Source: Priestia abyssalis
GTDB taxonomy: Bacteria > Bacillota > Bacilli > Bacillales > Bacillaceae_H
Assembly (NCBI RefSeq): GCF_002019595.1
Contig: NZ_KV917369.1
Coordinates: 1,202,417 to 1,266,416 of the forward strand
Length of the DNA: 64,000 bases
Direction of reading: 5' to 3'
The notes under the pieces were generated by a model. It did no database searches. It had not been told where the DNA came from and worked only from the letters and a program-made list of their open reading frames with translations. Below, one piece after another: positions 29,990 to 40,384 of the stretch. The first letter of the stretch is position 1. Every line of letters begins with the position of its first letter. The translations under genes and the position numbers were made by a program.

Positions 29990-30038
29990 TTGAAAAGAGG
30001 AAGGAACCTGCTGTGCAGGTTCCTTCCTCTTTTCAATT
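29988..30038. terminator. Long perfect hairpin between convergent cheV and ykyB
   Basis: Arms of 24 bp (AATTGAAAAGAGGAAGGAAC then CTGC) flank a TGT loop. It overlaps the stop codons of both genes and has A- and T-rich outer ends in both directions. Confidence 0.85.
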
Positions 30039-30504
30039 AAAAATAACTTTTCCCGAGCGGCTTAAACACAGGGGCCTGTTTTTTTCTATGTAGATACAAC
30101 GGGTGTTGAGGCGGCTTTACCCAGTATCCGGCATATTTGGATAGAATACGCTTTGCGTAGGACAAAGACATGGATGTTTTAGGGTTTCGGTATTGGTGAT
30201 TTAAGTGACCGAGGTGCGGAAGTTGTTGAAAGTCTTCTTTTTTAGGAGGCATATGAAAATAGTAGTCCCCAACAGAAACGAGTACATCAGATTTTTGTTG
30301 GCTTTTTCCAGGGTTTGGAGAGAAGTGAAGGCCTTCTTTTTTTGCTTTTCCTTCCGTGAGAAGTTTTTCTAAAGCAAGCTTCTTTAACGTATACAATTTT
30401 TTTGGGTCTGGTGCTGCCTTAGCATGACGATTCACTGTAAAAATGGCTTGTGCCAATTCATTTACAGATTCCTCCAAAGGTTCGTGGCCGTTTAAGTCGG
30501 ACAT
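30037..30504 (-). CDS. ykyB: YkyB family protein
   Basis: The 155-aa basic protein matches B. subtilis YkyB in length, position and segments such as ELAQAIFTVNRHAKAAPDP, VSVGDYYFHMPP and LPHLGHLNHQYRNP. The function is not known. AAGGAGTG precedes the ATG. It converges on cheV. The transporter ykuC that follows in B. subtilis is replaced here by a repeat copy and the glcU remnant. Confidence 0.88.
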   Translation of the reverse strand: MSDLNGHEPLEESVNELAQAIFTVNRHAKAAPDPKKLYTLKKLALEKLLTEGKAKKEGLHFSPNPGKSQQKSDVLVSVGDYYFHMPPKKEDFQQLPHLGHLNHQYRNPKTSMSLSYAKRILSKYAGYWVKPPQHPLYLHRKKQAPVFKPLGKSYF

Positions 30505-30682
30505 AATGACACTCCTTCTTTTTATTTATCTATTCCTCTTTTTTACAGAAAAATTTAATGTTCTTCATCGAATGTTTGTTTCTCTATAATATTATATACC
30601 CAGATTCCGCTTTTGCAAACGAGAGATATTTTTAGCGGAAAACCAGTTTCCTGAATAACTTGTTTCAAAAAAGTTTAAAAGA

Positions 30683-30873
30683 GATAAAGGAAACTTCCAT
30701 CAGTGGGGATTTTTCTTTATCCCCACTGATGGTTAGTTAGGCCCGCAGGACGCGGCGATGTTAGTCTGTGTTCCTTTATTCGGGCTTTTACGGGCAGTTA
30801 TCGCCCGCTTAGAATTCTCCGATTTTTCTCAATTCTTGAAGTGGGGGTTTACTGCCCTTTAATGCGGGGTAAA
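30683..30873 (+). repeat. Repeat family 1, near full-length copy
   Basis: It starts GATAAAGGAAACTTCCATC and ends TTAATGCGGGGTAAA. A perfect 12-bp hairpin (CCATCAGTGGGG / CCCCACTGATGG) opens it. A deletion removes the CGATGCGGGTCACGCAGACG part seen in the 23240 copy. ACGGGCAGT and ACTGCCC form an inner inverted repeat. The rest of 30505-30939 shows no gene. Confidence 0.8.
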
Positions 30874-30939
30874 AAGAGTGAAAATAAAAAACAGCCTTCA
30901 TGAACCTTCCCTTTTTAAGAAAGAATAAATCATACATAT

Positions 30940-32399
<1,460 letters not shown>

Positions 32400-32587
32400 A
32401 CCTGTTCCTCCTTTTCAAGATGATGAACTAATGTATTGTATTGCGATGCTGTTCAAAAAATGCCCGAATATACTGGAAAGGCACAGAAAAAGCGTAATAT
32501 TAATGGTTGTGAAATTTGATTGGAATCAGCTAGAATATTTATAACAGTATATTCAGTAAACTACATAAGTAAAGGATGTTAGAACAG

Positions 32588-34114
32588 TTGAGCGATAAGT
32601 ATGCAATGATTGATATAGGGTCTAATACGATGCGTCTTGTCATATATGAACATGACTCGCGAAAGAAATTCAAACAATTAGAAAATGTAAAAGTAGTAGC
32701 GAGACTTCGTAACTATTTAAATGAAGAACAGCAGTTGAGCGAAGAGGGAATCAATGTACTAATCGATACGCTGTGCAGTTTTCAAATTATTACAAGACAT
32801 CACAGTGTGCAACATGTAAAGTGTGTAGCGACTGCAACTGTCCGTCAGGCAGACAATCGCGAAGAAATATGCCGCCTTGTTCAAAAACTGACGGATTTCG
32901 AAATGACCATTTTATCCGAGTATGAAGAGGCCTTTTACGGATTTCTGGCCGTAGTGAATTCGACCGATATACCAGAAGGTATCACCATTGATATCGGAGG
33001 CGGGAGTACAGAAATCACGTACTTTTTAGATCGGCAGCTTATTGAGTATCATAGTTTTCCTTTCGGAGCGTTATCTTTACAGCTTCAATATGTAAAAGAG
33101 GACACCCCGACAGAAGAAGAGCGAAAGGCAATTAAGCAGTTTGTCCAATCCCAGTTCGAAACGATTCCTTGGTTACATGGAAAACAAGTACCTATTGTAG
33201 CCATTGGAGGAAGTGCACGTAACATGGTGCAGCTTCATCAAAGTTTTATTCATTACCCATTGGCGGGTGTTCACCAATATGAAATGATGCTATCCGATAT
33301 TCAACTGCTAAAGAAACAGCTTAGCGGTATGAATTACCAAGAACTTCAAAGATTGGAAGGGTTGTCGAAAGATCGGGCGGATACGATTTTGCCGGCCATG
33401 GAAGTATTTGAATCACTGTGCGAATTAACAGAAGCCCCGCGATTCATCCTGAGCAGAAAAGGTCTTAGAGAAGGCCTGATGTTTGAAGAATTGATCAAGC
33501 CCCTTGGAATCGGTCTTTACCCCAATGTATTAGAGGAAAGTTTTCAAGAGCTTGTGATGGATTTTGAGATTGACACGGAGCATGTCACGCAGGTCACGAA
33601 GATCGCCAGTTTGTTGTTTCAACATTTTCGTATGCATCTTGACTTTCCAATGGGGGATAAGGACCTTTCTTTATTAAAAAGAGCGGCCCAAGTTTTTCAT
33701 CTTGGGGAGTATATCGATTCTGAATCGAGCAGTCAGCATACTTTTTATTTATTGGCAAACCGAACGATTGACGGGATACGTCATAAAGACAGGCTGAAGC
33801 TGGCATTACTTGCCTCTTATAAAGGTAAATCGGCATTTCGTCAATATATGGAACCATTTAAAGACTGGCTTACAAAAGAGGAACAAAAAACACTTCGTTT
33901 CTTAGGGGCTGTTTTGAAGTTTGCCTCAAGCTTAAATGCTACGAAAAGAAATATTGTGAAACATCTTGATATAGATGCGAATTCAACTGGATTTACGATC
34001 AAAATTTTATGTTGCAGTGACTATCGAGCAGAAGAATATCAAGCAGAAAAACAAAAAAAACATTTAGAAAAAGTAACAAAGCAGCCCATTGTATTACAGT
34101 TTCAGAAATTATAA
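32588..34114 (+). CDS. ppx: Exopolyphosphatase Ppx/GppA family
   Basis: Ppx removes phosphate from polyphosphate ends. The roughly 508-aa protein has the ASKHA ATPase-like motifs YAMIDIGSNTMRLVIYE at the start, SEYEEAFYGF and GITIDIGGGSTEITYF (about 135), followed by a helical C-terminal domain. The AAAGGA site fits a TTG start at 32588; the ATG at 32576 sits on that site and is less likely. It precedes ppk by 207 bp but has its own terminator. This ppx-ppk pair is not in B. subtilis at this place. Confidence 0.88.
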   Translation: MSDKYAMIDIGSNTMRLVIYEHDSRKKFKQLENVKVVARLRNYLNEEQQLSEEGINVLIDTLCSFQIITRHHSVQHVKCVATATVRQADNREEICRLVQKLTDFEMTILSEYEEAFYGFLAVVNSTDIPEGITIDIGGGSTEITYFLDRQLIEYHSFPFGALSLQLQYVKEDTPTEEERKAIKQFVQSQFETIPWLHGKQVPIVAIGGSARNMVQLHQSFIHYPLAGVHQYEMMLSDIQLLKKQLSGMNYQELQRLEGLSKDRADTILPAMEVFESLCELTEAPRFILSRKGLREGLMFEELIKPLGIGLYPNVLEESFQELVMDFEIDTEHVTQVTKIASLLFQHFRMHLDFPMGDKDLSLLKRAAQVFHLGEYIDSESSSQHTFYLLANRTIDGIRHKDRLKLALLASYKGKSAFRQYMEPFKDWLTKEEQKTLRFLGAVLKFASSLNATKRNIVKHLDIDANSTGFTIKILCCSDYRAEEYQAEKQKKHLEKVTKQPIVLQFQKL

Positions 34115-34146
34115 GCGCAGAGCATTCAGCGCTTATAATTTTTCTA
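34106..34146 (+). terminator. Terminator after ppx
   Basis: AAATTATAAGCGC and GCGCTTATAATTT with a 10-nt loop, then T residues. The ppx stop codon is inside the left arm. Confidence 0.8.
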
Positions 34147-34219
34147 TTTACTCATCACCAATAAAATATATTTTTTCTGAAAATTAAGATTATAAAACCC
34201 TCTTATGTTGAATATATCA

Positions 34220-34258
34220 CTAACAAGAAATTTACATTATATTTACACTTAATTAACA
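34220..34258 (+). promoter_or_regulatory. Pho box: four TTnACA-like repeats at 11-bp spacing
   Basis: CTAACA (34220), TTTACA (34231), TTTACA (34242) and TTAACA (34253) are each separated by exactly 5 bp. This is the arrangement of a PhoP-binding site in Bacillus (TTAACA-like direct repeats, about 5 bp apart). It lies 64 bp before ppk. No good -10 box stands out. Control by PhoP is inferred. Confidence 0.6.
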
Positions 34259-34321
34259 TTTCGATGGTATCGTGAAGTGGAAAAGATAACTAAAAATAGA
34301 GAATTTAAGTAAGGGTGGGCA

Positions 34322-36469
34322 ATGAAGATGGGAACAACCATTACATCAATAGAGCAAAAAAACTTAGGACATCCATCAAATTATAATAACCGGGAACTAA
34401 GCTGGCTTGCTTTTAATCAACGTGTTTTGGAAGAAGCAATAGATAATCGGAACCGTCTTTTAGAGAGGTTTAAATTTTTGGCCATTTTCGCTTCCAATTT
34501 AGACGAATTTTTTATGGTGAGGGTCGCCGGACTGAAAGACCAAGTGAAGGCAGGTTTTAATAAACCGGAAAATAAAGCAGGTCTTACCCCGAAAGAACAA
34601 CTTTCCTCTATCTCCAAAAAAAATCACACACTTGTGAATCTACAATACGAAACGTATAACCAATTAATTCCACTTCTTGAAAGGGAAGGTGTATCAATTC
34701 TTGGTCTCCAAGATGTAAATAAGAAACAAACAGCTTTTTTGGAAAAATATTTCGAAGAACAAATTTTTCCAGTTTTAACTCCAATGGCCGTGGATGCTTA
34801 TCGCCCGTTTCCAATGCTGCTAAATAAGAGTTTAAATTTAGCCATTATATTGGCGAATGATCCAGAGGAGGAAGAGAAAGAGGAAGAGGGAGAGATGGAA
34901 AGACTGCATGGCAAATTGGCTATTGTTCAAGTCCCTGCTGTCCTAACCCGCTATATCGAATTACCAAATCAAGCGGGAAATAGAGTGTTTGCCTTGCTTG
35001 AAGATGTTATTTCTCATTTTATTAATAAATTATTTAAAGGGTACGATGTAAAATCGGTTACTCCTTTTCGAATTACAAGAAATGCAGACATGACGATTCA
35101 TGAAGAAGGAGCTCGCGATTTATTAAAGGAAATTGAAAAAGAGCTGAAAAAGCGAAAGTGGGGTGCGGCGGTTCGATTAGAGATAAAGGGCCAAGAGTAT
35201 GATGAACAATTGCTCTATTATTTAAAGGAAGAATTGGAGATTCATGAAAAGGACATTTATTGTGTGGACGGTCCCCTTGATTTAACATGCTTATTCCCTT
35301 TTTCCAAAGCGGTGGAAGCAACACATGAACATTTAGCTGATGAAACGTTAATCCCACAGCCTCCAAAAGATTTGGGTTCGCATGAAGATGTGTTTGAAAA
35401 GACATTGCAGGAAGACATTTTACTTCATCATCCGTACGAATCGTTTGAGCCGGTGGTTGATTTTATATCGGATGCCGCAAATGATCCGGATGTATTGGCT
35501 ATTAAGCAAACGCTCTATCGTGTAAGCGGTGACTCACCCATTATCAAAGCTTTAAAAAGAGCTGCTGAAAACGGAAAGCAAGTAACAGTTCTAGTGGAAT
35601 TGAAAGCCCGTTTTGATGAAGAAAACAATGTTCACTGGGCAAAAGAGTTGGAACAGGAAGGCTGCCATGTTATTTACGGCATGAATTATTTAAAAACACA
35701 TAGTAAAATTACGCTTGTAGTTCGACGGAAAAGCGGTCGAATCGAACATTTTGTCCATTTGGGAACAGGCAATTACAATGATGCCACCGCCAAGATTTAT
35801 ACGGATATGGGACTCATTACGGCAAATAAAAAAATCGGTATTGATGCGACCAACTTTTTTAATTATTTAAGCGGCTACACAGAAAAGCCATCGTACCATC
35901 ATTTATCCATCGCACCATTTAATATTCGAAAAGATTTTATCGAACTCATTGATCAAGAAATTGAATTTCATAAAAAACATAGAAACGGGCGTATTATCGC
36001 CAAGATGAATTCGTTGACAGATAAGCCGATCATGATGAAATTGTATGAAGCATCTAACGCGGGAGTGAAAATTGATTTAATTGTTCGGGGGATTTGTTGT
36101 TTGCGCCCTGGTATTAAAGGGGTAAGTGAGAACATCAAAGTCCGAAGTATTGTCGGACGATTCCTTGAACATAGCCGGATTTATTATTTCCATCATAACG
36201 GGGAAGAAAAACTGTTTTTATCGTCGGCTGATATGATGACGAGAAATATGGAGAAACGGGTGGAGATTTTATTTCCTATTTTCGATGGACGATTAAAGAA
36301 ACGAATCAACAAATGGATGTCCATTATGCTGGCAGATAATGCGAAGGCACGAGAACAAGATGAGCATGGAAATTATTACTATGTGACTAGAAAAGACGGT
36401 GAACCCCTCATTGACAGCCAAACCATTTTATATGATATGGCCTATCAAGTAAAAGAAGATGAGGAGTAA
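34322..36469 (+). CDS. ppk: Polyphosphate kinase Ppk1
   Basis: Ppk1 makes polyphosphate from ATP. The 715-aa protein has the N domain opening NNRELSWLAFNQRVLEEA, the HHPYESFEPVVDFI segment, and two phospholipase-D-like kinase domains. The phosphorylated histidine is His460 in LKTHSKITLVVRR; IEHFVHLGTGNYND follows. AAGGGTGG precedes the ATG. The Pho-box array upstream suggests induction by phosphate limitation. The stop codon overlaps the AATAAAGG of a repeat copy. B. subtilis has no ppk, so this and ppx were gained here or lost there. Confidence 0.95.
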   Translation: MKMGTTITSIEQKNLGHPSNYNNRELSWLAFNQRVLEEAIDNRNRLLERFKFLAIFASNLDEFFMVRVAGLKDQVKAGFNKPENKAGLTPKEQLSSISKKNHTLVNLQYETYNQLIPLLEREGVSILGLQDVNKKQTAFLEKYFEEQIFPVLTPMAVDAYRPFPMLLNKSLNLAIILANDPEEEEKEEEGEMERLHGKLAIVQVPAVLTRYIELPNQAGNRVFALLEDVISHFINKLFKGYDVKSVTPFRITRNADMTIHEEGARDLLKEIEKELKKRKWGAAVRLEIKGQEYDEQLLYYLKEELEIHEKDIYCVDGPLDLTCLFPFSKAVEATHEHLADETLIPQPPKDLGSHEDVFEKTLQEDILLHHPYESFEPVVDFISDAANDPDVLAIKQTLYRVSGDSPIIKALKRAAENGKQVTVLVELKARFDEENNVHWAKELEQEGCHVIYGMNYLKTHSKITLVVRRKSGRIEHFVHLGTGNYNDATAKIYTDMGLITANKKIGIDATNFFNYLSGYTEKPSYHHLSIAPFNIRKDFIELIDQEIEFHKKHRNGRIIAKMNSLTDKPIMMKLYEASNAGVKIDLIVRGICCLRPGIKGVSENIKVRSIVGRFLEHSRIYYFHHNGEEKLFLSSADMMTRNMEKRVEILFPIFDGRLKKRINKWMSIMLADNAKAREQDEHGNYYYVTRKDGEPLIDSQTILYDMAYQVKEDEE

Positions 36470-36521
36470 TAAAGGAAACTTCCATCAGTGGAGGTCTTAC
36501 TGGCTGTTAATGCGGGATAAA
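36468..36521 (+). repeat. Repeat family 1, minimal copy overlapping the ppk stop
   Basis: AATAAAGGAAACTTCCATCA, then GTGGAGGTCTTACTG, then GCTGTTAATGCGGGATAAA: the first 28 and last 26 bases of the family joined cleanly. The ppk TAA shares its last two bases with AATAAAGG. Confidence 0.8.
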
Positions 36522-36524
36522 AAA

Positions 36525-36573
36525 TAGGGCGGCGGCTCGAAGGACATTTTCATCCTTTGAGCCGCCGCCCTAA
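36525..36573 (+). terminator. GC-rich terminator after ppk
   Basis: GGGCGGCGGCTCGAAGGA and TCCTTTGAGCCGCCGCCC form an 18-bp stem with one G-U pair. The run after it is weak (TAAAAG), so it may work better on the other strand (TTTTTTA). Confidence 0.7.
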
Positions 36574-36628
36574 AAGAGTTTGGCATAAGATTTCAGTCAA
36601 ATGGTCTGATACGTGGTATAGGATAAGA

Positions 36629-36706
36629 AATAAAGGAAACTTCCATCACGGGGAGCTTCTTTCATCCCACTGATGGTTAATTGAGGCCCGCATGATGCAG
36701 GATAAA
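36629..36706 (+). repeat. Repeat family 1, partial copy
   Basis: AATAAAGGAAACTTCCATCA, the right arm CCCACTGATGGTTAATTGAG, and then GCCCGCATGATGCAGGATAAA. The whole second half is missing. Confidence 0.75.
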
Positions 36707-36768
36707 CGAGTCTCGAATAGTTTTATGACACAGGAAAGTTCTTGTGAAATGAGGAACGAGCTTCCATT

Positions 36769-37002
36769 TTATCGATAAAATGGAGGGGCGTAAGGCGGAT
36801 AAGGCGCATAAGGCGGAACTCCGTATGGCCCGTAAAATGGAGGAGGGCAACACGGGGCACCGTAAAAACCGGGCCGCCCAATGAAAGCACCCGCCGCAAG
36901 TCCTCCTAAGAGCCCTCCTGCTAATCCGCCTAGGAATGGAAATCCGATGAAGCGGTTTCCTCCGTAAGGGGCACCGCCGCGATAATAACCGTATGGGTAC
37001 AT
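36769..37002 (-). CDS. Tyr/Pro/Gly-rich small protein, probably spore coat
   Basis: The 77-aa protein opens MYPYGYYRGGAPYGGNRFIG, has a glycine-rich hydrophobic centre (FLGGLAGGLLGGLAAGAFIG), a CC pair and a Pro/Tyr-rich tail ending PPYAPPFYR. Such composition is typical of small Bacillus coat or crust proteins, but I cannot name a homologue. A very strong AAGGAGG stands before the ATG. A perfect CATANNNTA box lies 31 bp upstream, as expected for a mother-cell promoter. The coat role is inferred. Confidence 0.7.
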   Translation of the reverse strand: MYPYGYYRGGAPYGGNRFIGFPFLGGLAGGLLGGLAAGAFIGRPGFYGAPCCPPPFYGPYGVPPYAPYPPYAPPFYR

Positions 37003-37032
37003 GAATAAAAACCTCCTTGTTCATTGTCTTAA

Positions 37033-37041
37033 TAGTGTATG
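37033..37041 (-). promoter_or_regulatory. Mother-cell (sigma-E/K) -10-like box
   Basis: CATACACTA on the minus strand fits the sigma-K -10 consensus CATANNNTA exactly. No convincing -35 stands 16-18 bp before it. The rest of 37003-37309 shows no gene. Confidence 0.35.
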
Positions 37042-37309
37042 GTCATGTTAATGGGAATGAGCATGGCCTAAGCGCAAAACTGACAGGAAGTACGATATAG
37101 AAATGTAAAAAAACATTAGGAAGGACAGCGTCCTGCTTTTTATTTCTAGCAAAGAGTTTCTGGCGCGTTGTTTATCATTTGGATGAAAGGTTCAAAAGTA
37201 ACGGGAAATTAATACTATAAATACAGTGAAAAAAGAAAGAAGAGTAGTGCCACAGATGGAGGAATGTGCTACTATAAAAAAGAAGCCGAAATGCAACAGG
37301 ATGAGGGAC

Positions 37310-39031
37310 ATGTATAACTTAGACTTTAAAAATATATACTCAGAAAAATCAGAAAAGATAAACAATATTGAGAATGCGCTCATTCAAACGATTTTAGAAC
37401 ATATTCACGATTTAGTTTATATTATGGAAGTCGATAACCAATTGAATTTTCGTTATATATTTGTCAACGAGGCAGGAAAAAATCATGCAAAATTGTTGCG
37501 AGCATATAAAGGTAAGACGCTGCATGAGGTTTTACCTGAAGAATTGGCAAGCAGCTTACACGCCTGTTATAAGAAAGCTGCCACAACAAAGGGAAAAGTA
37601 ACATTTCGCGATGAAATTACACTTCCAGACGGAAATATTATGCACGGGGAATCCGTTTTGACCCCTGTATTAAATGAAAACGGCAGATGTGTATATGTAG
37701 TCAGCATTACAAGAGATATTACTGAACAGTTGAACAATGAGCGAATCATAAGCGAAATGGCGTTTTATGATTATTTGACAGGCCTGCCTAATCGCAATTG
37801 GTTAAAAAAATCCGTATCTCAAATGATTGAAAAATCAAAAAAAGAACAAACATCATTTGCGCTCTTATACTTTGATTTAGATCGTTTTAAATTTATCAAT
37901 GATACGCTTGGGCATGATGTAGGAGATCAGTTGCTCAAGGATGTATCAATGCGTTTGAGGACGCTTATACATAATGGAATAGAAGCATTCCGCCATGGCG
38001 GGGATGAGTTCCTGGTGACGGTCGAAAATACGGATGAAGAACAAGTGAAAGAGATCGCTGAAAGGATTTTAGCTTTATTTTCTGATGTTTTTGTTTACAG
38101 AGAACAAGAATGCTATATAACCCCGAGTATTGGCATTAGTATGTTTCCTAAAGATGGGCATAATTTGGAAACGTTAATCAAATGTTCCGACATTGCTCTG
38201 TATCGAGTGAAAGAGCAAGGGAGAGGAACGTATCAATTTTATCAATCTGGTATGAAGCAAGCGGCGCCCCATTCAATGAGGATTGAAACGAACTTGCGTA
38301 AAGCGGTAAAGCAAAAGGAGTTTATCCTGTTTTACCAGCCCCAAGTGAATTTGGGGACAGGACAAATCGAAAGCTTTGAAGCATTAATACGGTGGAACCA
38401 CCCTCAAAAGGGGTTCATTCCTCCTGGGGAATTTATCCCTATTGCTGAAGAAACGGGGTTGATCATTCCAATCGGGAATTGGGTTATCGAAGAAGTATGC
38501 CGTCAAATTGCAGAGTGGAGCGAGCAAGGATATGGATATAAAACGGTAGCGGTCAATTTGTCCACCAGACAATTTCAGCAACTGTGCCTCGTAGAGCATA
38601 TTGAAGACTGTATAATAAAATCCGGCATTCCACCCGGTTGTTTAGAAATCGAAATTACAGAGGGCGCTTTGCATGATTCTCGTGAAACCATTAAAGTATT
38701 GAACGAGTTAAAAAGAATTGGAGTAAAAATCGCGGTAGATGATTTCGGTACCGGTTATTCATCATTAAGCTATTTAAAAAGCTTTCCGATAGATTCTTTA
38801 AAGATTGATCAATCATTTATTCGCGATATTTTAATCGAAGAAAAAGACGAGGCTATTACAACCACTATTATACATTTAGCGAAAAGTTTATGTTTAACGG
38901 TTGTAGCGGAAGGCGTAGAGAAAGAAGAACAAGCAAGTTTCTTACGAAAAGTCGGCTGCGAAAAAGCTCAGGGCTTCCTTTTTAGCCGACCGCTCCCTAA
39001 GGGAGTATTAATAGAGCATTTACATAAATAA
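37310..39031 (+). CDS. PAS-GGDEF-EAL cyclic di-GMP signalling protein
   Basis: This soluble protein of about 573 aa has a PAS sensor (about 20-145, ending VVSITRDITEQ), a diguanylate cyclase domain with intact GGDEF at 230 (RHGGDEFLV), and a phosphodiesterase domain with EAL at 357 (FEALIRWNHP), EIEITEGAL and DDFGTGYSSLSYLK. All key residues of both domains are present, so it may both make and break c-di-GMP. No membrane segment is seen. I chose the ATG at 37310 after GGATGAGGG; the frame is open to a GTG at 37226. It lies about 2 kb before ykuI, a likely c-di-GMP receptor. Confidence 0.88.
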   Translation: MYNLDFKNIYSEKSEKINNIENALIQTILEHIHDLVYIMEVDNQLNFRYIFVNEAGKNHAKLLRAYKGKTLHEVLPEELASSLHACYKKAATTKGKVTFRDEITLPDGNIMHGESVLTPVLNENGRCVYVVSITRDITEQLNNERIISEMAFYDYLTGLPNRNWLKKSVSQMIEKSKKEQTSFALLYFDLDRFKFINDTLGHDVGDQLLKDVSMRLRTLIHNGIEAFRHGGDEFLVTVENTDEEQVKEIAERILALFSDVFVYREQECYITPSIGISMFPKDGHNLETLIKCSDIALYRVKEQGRGTYQFYQSGMKQAAPHSMRIETNLRKAVKQKEFILFYQPQVNLGTGQIESFEALIRWNHPQKGFIPPGEFIPIAEETGLIIPIGNWVIEEVCRQIAEWSEQGYGYKTVAVNLSTRQFQQLCLVEHIEDCIIKSGIPPGCLEIEITEGALHDSRETIKVLNELKRIGVKIAVDDFGTGYSSLSYLKSFPIDSLKIDQSFIRDILIEEKDEAITTTIIHLAKSLCLTVVAEGVEKEEQASFLRKVGCEKAQGFLFSRPLPKGVLIEHLHK

Positions 39032-39113
39032 AGAAAGCGTGGTCAATTGAACACCTTTTACGAAGAGACGTCTCAAAAGACAGACAAAACATTAGTTTTG
39101 AGTCATTCTCTTG

Positions 39114-39169
39114 AAAGGACCCGTCATGAAAATCCAATAATATTAAGGGATTTTCATGACGGGTCTTTT
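39114..39169. terminator. Convergent terminator hairpin, family copy 2
   Basis: ACCCGTCATGAAAATCC pairs with GGATTTTCATGACGGGT, flanked by AAAG and CTTTT, between two convergent genes. It matches the hairpins at 20916 and 58671. Confidence 0.85.
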
Positions 39170-39243
39170 CTATAAGATCTTTATCATATGATACTGTTGA
39201 CCTATTTAGTTATATCGAACAGCCTTTTTTGATTAGCCCCAAA

Positions 39244-40161
39244 TTATGAAGAGCTTCTATCAAGAAAGCCTTTTTTCAAAGTAAAAAGGGTTATTTCAGG
39301 TTTTGCTAAAAAACGGAATGGGAGCCTTGTAGTCCCTAATCCTCGATTAACGTAAAGTTTCATTTTCGAATCTCCTACCTCATACATTCCTTCCTGGTAA
39401 AGAGTCGATAGCGGAGGAGTGATTAATGGGCCGTAAAAAGGAATTTGAATCTGCCCGCCGTGGCTGTGTCCCGATAGCTGAAGGTCGACAGGATAAAGAG
39501 CCACTTTTTGTGCGACATCGGGTTCATGTACCATGATGATCGAAAAGATATCTTTAGACAATTGTCCAAGGGTGTAATCATAGCTGGGTTTTCCGAGCAT
39601 GATATCATCTAGCCCCCCAATGGCAATATAGCTGTTATCGATTAAACGAATATGGACCACTTCGTTTACCAACAGTTTAAACTCTGAATCATGCATGATT
39701 TGCTTATACATTTCGGTACCATAGCCTCCGTGATCATGGTTTCCGAAAATTGCAAATTTCCCAAGAGGTGCATCAATTTGTTTAAGGATGGGAGCTACCT
39801 TTTCCATATAGAGGTATTGATTTGGTATATCAATCAAATCTCCCGTAAACAGCACGATATCAGGTCTTAAAATATTCATTTGTTCCACGAGTCGTTCAAG
39901 CAACGGCAAGTTATAGGAAAGACCGAGGTGAATATCACTAAACTGAAGGATTTTTACATTATGAAAGCTTTTTGGGATGTTTGGAGAGGTAATGGTTTGT
40001 TCCACAACGTCAAGCTGTCTTGGCTCGATGTAGCGTGCATATATATATCCAAAGCTGGAAGTAAGAAATGTTCCAGCTGAAAAAGCAATGGCTTTTTTTA
40101 AAAAATTACGCCTTGTGCATGTCTTGTTCATATAAATCAACCTGTTTCTCTTAATATTCAT
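39244..40161 (-). CDS. ykuE: Tat-exported metallophosphoesterase YkuE
   Basis: YkuE is a calcineurin-type phosphoesterase exported folded by the Tat system. The 305-aa frame has a twin-arginine signal (CTRRNFLKKAIAFSAG, about residues 15-30) and the metal motifs DIHLG, GDLID, GNHDHGG and SGHSHGG. In B. subtilis YkuE is a known TatAyCy substrate held at the wall. The ATG at 40161 has AGGAG 3 nt away; the ATG at 40131 is also possible and would leave a shorter signal. Its neighbours fadH and ykuI are as in B. subtilis. Confidence 0.92.
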   Translation of the reverse strand: MNIKRNRLIYMNKTCTRRNFLKKAIAFSAGTFLTSSFGYIYARYIEPRQLDVVEQTITSPNIPKSFHNVKILQFSDIHLGLSYNLPLLERLVEQMNILRPDIVLFTGDLIDIPNQYLYMEKVAPILKQIDAPLGKFAIFGNHDHGGYGTEMYKQIMHDSEFKLLVNEVVHIRLIDNSYIAIGGLDDIMLGKPSYDYTLGQLSKDIFSIIMVHEPDVAQKVALYPVDLQLSGHSHGGQIQIPFYGPLITPPLSTLYQEGMYEVGDSKMKLYVNRGLGTTRLPFRFLAKPEITLFTLKKGFLDRSSS

Positions 40162-40189
40162 GTTCTCCTATTATAGCATTCTTTTTTCT

Positions 40190-40240
40190 TTCTAGAAACT
40201 TGGACATGGTCAAAAAAGATCCATGTCCAAGTTTCTAGAA
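40190..40240. repeat. Palindromic element, copy 2
   Basis: A perfect 20-bp inverted repeat (TTCTAGAAACTTGGACATGG and its complement) with an 11-nt loop, between the divergent ykuE and fadH. It aligns without gaps to 7379-7423. Being between divergent genes, it is unlikely to be a terminator for either. Confidence 0.7.
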
Positions 40241-40384
40241 TTAATTCAAAATATAAGGACAGACAGATGTAAAAAAGAAGGAAATATTAAAAAAGTAAAA
40301 GAATAGTTGGATTTACCAGCTAGATAAGGAATATAATGTAAGATGAATAGTCCGAAAATTCAAAAAGTAGAGAGGGGATAGTTT

